Source of the DNA: Microcystis elabens FACHB-917
GTDB taxonomy: Bacteria; Cyanobacteriota; Cyanobacteriia; PCC-6307; Cyanobiaceae
Length of the DNA: 48,022 nucleotides
Assembly: GCF_014698445.1 (NCBI RefSeq)
Contig: NZ_JACJSZ010000023.1
Span: forward strand, 1 to 48,022
Reading direction: 5' to 3'
Part shown: piece by piece, positions 43,102-48,022 of the stretch
How positions within the stretch are numbered: position 1 is the stretch's first letter
Layout: every line of letters starts with the position of its first letter
The notes under the pieces: generated by a model
What the model saw: only the letters and a program-made list of their open reading frames with translations
The model's database searches: none
Told to the model about the DNA's origin: nothing
Translations under genes and position numbers: made by a program

Positions 43102-43808
43102 AAGAAGCCAGCCAGCAGGGCACCGACAATCGGAGCCAGCCAGAACAACCAGAGCTGGCCGATCGCCTCACCACCCACCCACAGGGCGACGCCGGTGCTG
43201 CGGGCAGGGTTCACCGAGGTGTTGGTGACCGGGATGCTGATCAGGTGGATCAGGGTAAGGGCAAGGCCGATGGGGACACCGGCGATGGCGGCGAGCTCCT
43301 GTTTGTGGGTGGCCCCCAGGATCACCAGCAGAAAGATGAAGGTCAGGATCACCTCGATCACCAGGGCTGAGAACAGGCCGTAACCACCCGGGGAGTGGGC
43401 ACCGAAACCATTCGTGGCAAGTGGATTGCTGCCCACAAGCTCAAAACCGGGACGGCCGCTCGCCACCAGCTTGATCACACCCCCGGCGATGACGGCACCG
43501 ATCACCTGCGCAGCGATGTAGGGGAGAAGACCGGATCCGGGAAACTTGCCTCCCGCCCAGAGGCCGAAGCTCACGGCCGGATTGATGTGGCAGCCGGAGA
43601 TATGGCCGATGGCATAGACAGCCGTGAGCAGGGTGAGGCCGAAAGCCAGAGAGACGCCGAGAAAACCGAGGCCGAGGGGGTTGGCCGCCGGGTTGTCATA
43701 GGGGAAGACGGCGGCCAGCACGGCGCTGCCGCAACCACCAAGGACAAGCCAGAACGTACCGATCAATTCCGCCAGGAACTTCTTCGCCAGAGGTGTGGTT
43801 ATGGCCAT
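43068..43808 (-). CDS. aqpZ: aquaporin Z
   Basis: About 246 residues with six membrane helices and two half-helix loops. The two NPA boxes are HINPAVSFG and SVNPARSTG, and the narrow-pore residues match water-selective aquaporins (Phe in the first helix region and the His in the second half, with Arg following the second NPA). It would speed water passage across the plasma membrane in osmotic change, as shown for AqpZ of Synechocystis. ATG 43808 ([11 protein letters not shown]) is preferred over one at 43835. Its end runs 34 bases into the convergent aminotransferase-fold gene. Confidence 0.93.
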   Translation of the reverse strand: MAITTPLAKKFLAELIGTFWLVLGGCGSAVLAAVFPYDNPAANPLGLGFLGVSLAFGLTLLTAVYAIGHISGCHINPAVSFGLWAGGKFPGSGLLPYIAAQVIGAVIAGGVIKLVASGRPGFELVGSNPLATNGFGAHSPGGYGLFSALVIEVILTFIFLLVILGATHKQELAAIAGVPIGLALTLIHLISIPVTNTSVNPARSTGVALWVGGEAIGQLWLFWLAPIVGALLAGFFYKAVFATEDR

Positions 43809-43898
43809 GGTTGATGAAGCGTCAGCAGGCAACACGGATGAAAACTACATCCTTGGGGTCCCCCACCCGGTGCATTGACCACAACATGGGAACAGACC

Positions 43899-45428
43899 TC
43901 ATCGGGCCGCCCTGGCCTGGAGGGCCCGGGCAGCCTCCTCCCGATCGTCGAAGTGCACCTTGGTGGTGCCGAGGATCTGGTAGTCCTCATGGCCCTTGCC
44001 GGCGATCAGCACCAGGTCCTCCGGTGCCGCCGCGGCGATGGCGGCGGCGATCGCCGCCGCCCGGTCCCCTTCCACCACCAGCTCGGTGCCGGCGGGGATG
44101 CCCGCCACCACGTCATCGAGGATCCGCTGGGCATCCTCGGTGCGGGGGTTGTCGGAGGTCACCACCACCGCATCGGCCAGGCGGGCGGCGATCGCCGCCA
44201 TCTGGGGGCGCTTGGTGCGGTCCCGGTCGCCGCCGCAGCCGAACACGCAGATCAGCCGCCCCTGACTGAACGGCCGGCAGGCGGCCAGGGCATTGGCAAG
44301 GCCGTCGGGGGTATGGGCGTAATCGACCAGCACCGACGGCAGGGGAGCCCCCGCCGGCCCGCCGACCCGCTCCATGCGTCCCGGCACGCCCCGGAAGCTG
44401 GCCAGCCCGTCGAGCAGCGGCGGCAGGGCCAGACCCTGCTGCAGCAAGGCCCCCACCGCCTCCAGCAGGTTCATCAGGTTGAAGCGCCCCACCAGGGGCG
44501 AGCGGAAGGCCCCGTCCCCGAGCGGGCTGTGCAGACGGCCGCCCACCCCGTCGGCGGCCATCACCAGCTCGCTGATGTGCAGGTCCGCCTCCGGATCCTG
44601 GAGGGAAGCGCGCCAGCAGGGGGCCCCGCCGGATCCCTGGCCGGCCGCCGCCAGCCGCTCCGCGAGGCGGACCCCCCAGGGATCATCCACGTTGACCACG
44701 GCACCCCCCTCGAGCAACTCGGGGGCGAACAGCTGGGCCTTGGCCGCGAAGTAGGCCTCCATCGACGGGTGGTAGTCGAGGTGGTCCTGGGTGAGGTTGG
44801 TGAACACCGCCCCGGCGAAACGGCAGCCGGCAACCCGCTGCTGGTCGAGGGCATGGGAGCTCACCTCCATGGCGGCGATGCTGCTGCCGGCCGCCACCGC
44901 ATGGGCCAGGTCGGCCTGCAGCAGGTCAGCGAAGGCGGTGGTATGGGTGGCCGTGGCGCTGTAGCCAGGCCAGCGGTTCTGCAGGGTGCCGAACAGGGCG
45001 GAAGGGTGGCCCGCCGCCGCCGCCAGATGCTCGATCAGGTAAGTGGTGGTGGTCTTGCCGTTCGTGCCGGTGACGCCGATCAGCGCCAGTCGCCGGCTGG
45101 GCTGGCCCCAGAACTCCGCCGCCAGCCGGCCGGCCCAATGGGCCACCGGGGGCTCCACCACCAGCACCGGATCGCCGGGGGCCGGGGGCCGGGCCGCGGC
45201 TGCCGCCGGCCCGATCACCGCCGCCACCGCGCCGGCGGCGAGCACCTCGGGCCAGAAGCTGCCGCCATCCACCGCCGTGCCGGGTGACCCCACGAACAGG
45301 GTGCCCGGACCGACCCGGCGGGAATCGCAGCTGACGCCGCTGACCACGGCCTGGGCAAGGGCGCCCGTGGGGTCGGGGAGCGGCGGCAGGCCTACCTGGT
45401 GCAGGAGCGGCTGAAGCAGCGGTGACAT
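43899..45428 (-). CDS. murE: UDP-MurNAc-tripeptide synthetase
   Basis: About 509 residues. MurE adds the third amino acid (meso-diaminopimelate in cyanobacteria) to UDP-MurNAc-dipeptide. Present in order: the UDP-binding N-terminal part ([14 protein letters not shown]), the ATP loop [54 protein letters not shown] with the carbamoylated Lys, and [19 protein letters not shown], whose DNPR motif selects diaminopimelate. ATG 45428 (MSPLLQPLL) is chosen; a start at 45473 would add 15 residues. It is the last gene of a short minus-strand run after yidD and the glutaredoxin-like gene. Confidence 0.95.
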   Translation of the reverse strand: MSPLLQPLLHQVGLPPLPDPTGALAQAVVSGVSCDSRRVGPGTLFVGSPGTAVDGGSFWPEVLAAGAVAAVIGPAAAAARPPAPGDPVLVVEPPVAHWAGRLAAEFWGQPSRRLALIGVTGTNGKTTTTYLIEHLAAAAGHPSALFGTLQNRWPGYSATATHTTAFADLLQADLAHAVAAGSSIAAMEVSSHALDQQRVAGCRFAGAVFTNLTQDHLDYHPSMEAYFAAKAQLFAPELLEGGAVVNVDDPWGVRLAERLAAAGQGSGGAPCWRASLQDPEADLHISELVMAADGVGGRLHSPLGDGAFRSPLVGRFNLMNLLEAVGALLQQGLALPPLLDGLASFRGVPGRMERVGGPAGAPLPSVLVDYAHTPDGLANALAACRPFSQGRLICVFGCGGDRDRTKRPQMAAIAARLADAVVVTSDNPRTEDAQRILDDVVAGIPAGTELVVEGDRAAAIAAAIAAAAPEDLVLIAGKGHEDYQILGTTKVHFDDREEAARALQARAAR

Positions 45429-45483
45429 GGCGGCGCCGGCGGCGTCCGGCGGGACGAAGCTGGCGCCTGTCATAGCGTGATGT

Positions 45484-45750
45484 TCAGCGGACCCCCTGCC
45501 TGATCAGCCAGGCCTGCAGCTGGGCTCCCGCCAGCCGGGGCGACACTCGGGGAAGTTCCCGCAGGGGGCCGCCCGTGGTAGCCGCTACCGCCAGCACCGG
45601 CACGGCCAGCCCGTAGCGCTCCTGCAGGGCCGGATCGGTGTCCACATCGATCACCTGCAGGGGCTGGGGGGGAACCAGCGCCCCCAGCTTCTCCTCGAGG
45701 CCCTCGCAGAGGCAGCAGCCGCGGCGGGAGAAGAGCAGCAGGTCCTGCAT
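45484..45750 (-). CDS. glutaredoxin-like (DUF836) protein
   Basis: An 88-residue thioredoxin-fold protein. It starts [20 protein letters not shown] with a Cys12-x-x-Cys15 redox pair after the first strand, followed by [20 protein letters not shown] and a cis-Pro turn in [10 protein letters not shown], as in the DUF836 glutaredoxin-like family. The substrate is not known. The start codon shares bases with the yidD stop (TGATG in the coding direction), so it is coupled to yidD; murE follows 55 bases downstream. Confidence 0.88.
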   Translation of the reverse strand: MQDLLLFSRRGCCLCEGLEEKLGALVPPQPLQVIDVDTDPALQERYGLAVPVLAVAATTGGPLRELPRVSPRLAGAQLQAWLIRQGVR

Positions 45751-46082
45751 CAGTCCGGAACCGGGTCGCAGCCGCAGGGGGTGAAGGGATGGCAGCGGCA
45801 GATCCGCTTCACCGTCAGCCAGCCGCCCCGCCAGGGCCCATGGCGGCCGATCGCCTCCAGGCCGTAGGCGCTGCAGCTGGGGATGAAGCGGCAGCGGGGA
45901 CCCAGCAGGGGGGAGATCCAGCGTCGGTAGGCGCCGATCAGGGTCAGCAGCAGGGCGGCCGCGGCGGCCGAGAGGGGGGAGACCGGAGCGGCCGGTAGAA
46001 CGCCCTGGAGAGGACTGGGACCGTCTCCCCCTAAGGTGGGTGGTTGGCGCAGCACGCGCAGGCCTGCGAATTCCTCCAGCAT
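45750..46082 (-). CDS. yidD: membrane protein insertion efficiency factor YidD
   Basis: About 110 residues. The conserved domain is in the last 75: [20 protein letters not shown], then [20 protein letters not shown] and [16 protein letters not shown], with the full set of Cys. YidD helps YidC insert membrane proteins. The N-terminus is uncertain: ATG 46082 gives about 35 extra residues before the domain, and no other start codon lies nearer, so a rarer start or a longer natural form is possible. The 5' part is close to, and divergent from, rpsD. Confidence 0.88.
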   Translation of the reverse strand: MLEEFAGLRVLRQPPTLGGDGPSPLQGVLPAAPVSPLSAAAAALLLTLIGAYRRWISPLLGPRCRFIPSCSAYGLEAIGRHGPWRGGWLTVKRICRCHPFTPCGCDPVPD

Positions 46083-46147
46083 GCCGCAGCCGCGAGCCGC
46101 CCCGTCTGGCCCCAGGGCCGCAACGTCCACCTTCGTCTCCTTCCCTT

Positions 46148-46756
46148 ATGTCTCGCTACCGCGGCCCTCGCCTGAGGATCACGCGGCGCTTGGGGGACCT
46201 TCCCGGTCTCACCCGTAAGGCCGCCAAACGGTCTTACCCCCCCGGTCAGCACGGCCAAGCCCGTCGCAAGCGCTCCGAATACGCGATCCGTCTCGAAGAA
46301 AAGCAGAAACTGCGTTTCAACTACGGCATTTCCGAACGTCAGCTGGTGCGCTACGTGAAGAAAGCCCGTGCCCAGGAGGGTTCCACCGGAACCAACCTGC
46401 TCAAGCTGCTCGAGAACCGACTCGACAACGTCTGTTTCCGCCTCGGCCTCGGTCCCACCGTTCCCGGCGCCCGCCAGCTGGTGAACCATGGCCACGTCAC
46501 CGTGAACGGCCGGGTGGTGGACATCCCCAGCTATCAGTGCAAGGCCGGCGACGTCGTCGCCATCCGCGAGCGCAAGTGCAGCAAGGCCCTGGCCGAAGCC
46601 AACCTGGCCTTCCCCGGCCTGGCCAACATCCCGCCCCACCTCGAGTTCGACAAAGCCAAGATGACCGCCAAGGTGAGCGGCCGCATCGAGCGCGAGTGGG
46701 TCGCCCTCGAGATCAACGAACTGCTGGTGGTGGAGTTCTACAGCCGCAAGGTCTGA
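46148..46756 (+). CDS. rpsD: 30S ribosomal protein S4
   Basis: A 202-residue primary rRNA-binding protein of the small subunit. It starts [20 protein letters not shown], the cyanobacterial/plastid form without the N-terminal zinc site, and has the S4 RNA-binding domain [20 protein letters not shown] to [20 protein letters not shown], ending [16 protein letters not shown]. It stands alone here, divergent from yidD, with its own terminator 27 bases downstream. Confidence 0.97.
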   Translation: MSRYRGPRLRITRRLGDLPGLTRKAAKRSYPPGQHGQARRKRSEYAIRLEEKQKLRFNYGISERQLVRYVKKARAQEGSTGTNLLKLLENRLDNVCFRLGLGPTVPGARQLVNHGHVTVNGRVVDIPSYQCKAGDVVAIRERKCSKALAEANLAFPGLANIPPHLEFDKAKMTAKVSGRIEREWVALEINELLVVEFYSRKV

Positions 46757-46782
46757 GCCGCTTCCCCATCCGAACCCTTCCC

Positions 46783-46809
46783 AGCCCCCGCCCACCAGCG
46801 GGGGCTTTT
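46783..46809 (+). terminator. Rho-independent terminator of rpsD
   Basis: AGCCCCCGC at 46783-46791 and GCGGGGGCT at 46798-46806 form a perfect nine-base stem with a CCACCA loop, followed by TTT. It lies 27 bases after the rpsD stop codon. Confidence 0.9.
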
Positions 46810-46844
46810 CGCGACCTATGATCTCGAGCTATCAGAAAGAGAGC

Positions 46845-47756
46845 ATGGACAAACGAATTGTCCTGGTCGCCAATCTTCCCTGTTCCGCAGGCACCTACCT
46901 CTTTCACTACATTGCTAAAGCCCTGGACGAGAACGCCTGGCTCACCGGCGAAACCAACCCTTACTCCTACAATCCACCGACAACCTACTTCCCTGAAGAT
47001 CCCTTGCATAGGGTTCGCACCTTGGAGCTGTTCACCCGAGAAGAGGCTCTTCAAGAGTACAAACGACGACTTGGGTTGCTCGTCGACAGCTTCTTGGCCC
47101 ACCAGGATGCTTCCGTCCTGATGATCCGCGACCACAGCTTTGGCGAGGGCTGGAGATTCCGGCATTTCCCTGATGGCTCAGCCGCACCCAGCCTGGTCGA
47201 GATTCTTGATGACCGACAGATTCCCCATACCTGCTTTTTCACCCATCGCGATCCCTTCGACACTTGGCTCGCCATGCGCCGCTCCTTCTCTTCGATGGCG
47301 AACGTCTTTCAAAGGCTCGATGACTACGCGGACTTTTACTTCAATAGCTGGTTAGCCTGGAGCCGCCATAGCCATCCGCTGATCAACCTGCACATCGAGA
47401 CCCTCGCCATGCATGAGCAGCGGGAAAGGAACCGGATCCGTTCCTCCGTGCTTGGCGACGCCGCCGCATCCCGTCTGGAAGCGGCGGAACATCCGATCCA
47501 GATCTCCCGCGCCGAGATGGGGTCCGGGGCCAGTGGCCGCAGAGCCGAACGCCCACGGCTCATGAAGCGCCACCCCTTCACCACCGAGGTCTTTCGCGAA
47601 GCCACGCACTCACCATCGCTGCACAGATTGCGCCAGGCCCTGGGCTATGGCGACCCCATCGCCATGACGACGGGGACGAGGATCTCCTGCCTGACCCAGG
47701 ATCTGAAGTCCGTCGCGCGTCGCCTCAAGCAGGGAGTCACGTCAGGGATGCGTTGA
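46845..47756 (+). CDS. sulfotransferase-like protein
   Basis: About 303 residues. The start MDKRIVLVANLPCSAGTYLF is like the phosphosulfate loop of PAPS-dependent sulfotransferases, and FFTHRDPFDTWLAMRRSFSS resembles their second cofactor site (Arg and Ser contacts to the 3'-phosphate). Acceptor unknown. An ATG 27 bases earlier (46818) is in frame but would start only nine bases after the rpsD terminator; AGAGAG before ATG 46845 favours the shorter form. The gene is visibly less GC-rich than its neighbours and lies between the rpsD terminator and an insertion sequence, so it may have come by transfer. The family call is moderate because the loop is not canonical. Confidence 0.6.
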   Translation: MDKRIVLVANLPCSAGTYLFHYIAKALDENAWLTGETNPYSYNPPTTYFPEDPLHRVRTLELFTREEALQEYKRRLGLLVDSFLAHQDASVLMIRDHSFGEGWRFRHFPDGSAAPSLVEILDDRQIPHTCFFTHRDPFDTWLAMRRSFSSMANVFQRLDDYADFYFNSWLAWSRHSHPLINLHIETLAMHEQRERNRIRSSVLGDAAASRLEAAEHPIQISRAEMGSGASGRRAERPRLMKRHPFTTEVFREATHSPSLHRLRQALGYGDPIAMTTGTRISCLTQDLKSVARRLKQGVTSGMR

Positions 47757-47787
47757 GGCCCGCGGCCGTCCGCATCCGCTGCCGCCA

Positions 47788-48022
47788 GGAGCCAGTTGCG
47801 CGTAACACGGTAGCTGCCGCCGCTTTCCCCCGCCGTGCACATTTCGTGTGCCAGCTGGAAGAGTTTTTACCGGATTCGTTGCTCCAGGAGCTGCTGCCGC
47901 ACCCCCGCCAGGGGGCTTGGTGGGGTTGGTTCCCCTCACCCCATCGCCATCGCCTCCTGTTGGTGTTGTTGCTTCAGGTAGCGCCATAACTTGTTGAGGT
48001 TGTGGGTGGCGCCCCAGAGCAG
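47788..48022 (-). mobile_element. 3' end of an insertion sequence (right copy)
   Basis: The reverse complement of this 235-base stretch aligns end to end with bases 1-235. The outer 101 bases (47922-48022) are identical to the left copy; inward of that point differences are frequent, including loss of the perfect hairpin. The boundary at about 47788 is where common sequence stops, 31 bases past the stop codon of the sulfotransferase-like gene. Both copies point into the window. Confidence 0.8.
47936..48022 (-). CDS. transposase, C-terminal fragment cut by the window edge
   Basis: This is the same last 28 codons and stop as at 1-87, on the opposite strand, identical in sequence. The rest of the gene lies beyond the window. 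See the left-hand copy for the reasons for an IS1182/IS5-like assignment, which is only moderately sure. Confidence 0.65.
   Translation of the reverse strand: MLWGATHNLNKLWRYLKQQHQQEAMAMG

Overview
The window is GC-rich DNA from a picocyanobacterium of the Synechococcus/Cyanobium type. The main evidence is a set of genes that only make sense together in such a genome: a long ribosome hibernation factor of the LrtA type, a chloroplast-style pyruvate dehydrogenase E2, a DUF2808 protein, a Ycf46-like AAA ATPase, an Fe-type superoxide dismutase, and a cyanobacterial LexA. Gene order is dense and mostly housekeeping, with many 1-8 base start/stop overlaps that indicate translationally coupled operons.

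Layout. Positions 1-235 and 47788-48022 are inverted copies of the 3' end of one insertion sequence, each carrying the last 28 codons of a transposase. The outermost 101 bases are identical, so the window looks like a whole assembly contig that stops inside a repeated element. From the left come an SRAP-domain DNA-repair protein, ftsH, a broken GT39-like membrane glycosyltransferase, argF, lexA and tRNA-Ala(GGC). From about 6290 to 10310 lies an accessory region: an AbiE toxin-antitoxin pair (abiEii, abiEi), a DUF2493/SLOG protein, a frameshifted Gp157-like phage gene, a decayed piece of a second abiEii, a perfect foldback palindrome and a small exported protein. From 10477 on: a coiled-coil protein, two MscS-type channels, lnt, a phasin-like protein, an FKBP isomerase, sodB with a strong terminator, queA, the E2 gene, a YlqD protein, a fatty-acid CoA/ACP ligase, lipB, then hpf-deoC-recO-MFS as a tightly overlapped block.

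The section 26655-33987 is rich in envelope sugar genes (two GT4 glycosyltransferases, one GT39-like glycosyltransferase, an EamA exporter) plus a response regulator and histidine kinase pair in which the kinase is frameshifted at its ATP-binding G2 box. Then follow sppA, aroH, DUF2808, the rpmH-rnpA-PH-yidC-yceD-ycf46 cluster (ribosome/RNase P plus membrane insertion), a SGNH hydrolase with a PEP-CTERM-like tail coupled to a PLP C-S lyase-like gene, aqpZ, murE, a glutaredoxin-like gene, yidD, rpsD and a sulfotransferase-like gene that differs in base composition and abuts the right-hand insertion sequence.

The accessory region next to tRNA-Ala is the most unusual part: it holds one apparently intact abortive-infection type TA system, a possible operator for it, an in-frame 18-base tandem repeat in the antitoxin gene, and the fossil of a second toxin gene fused to a phage gene remnant. 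No CRISPR array, rRNA, or complete novel multi-gene system was recognised.
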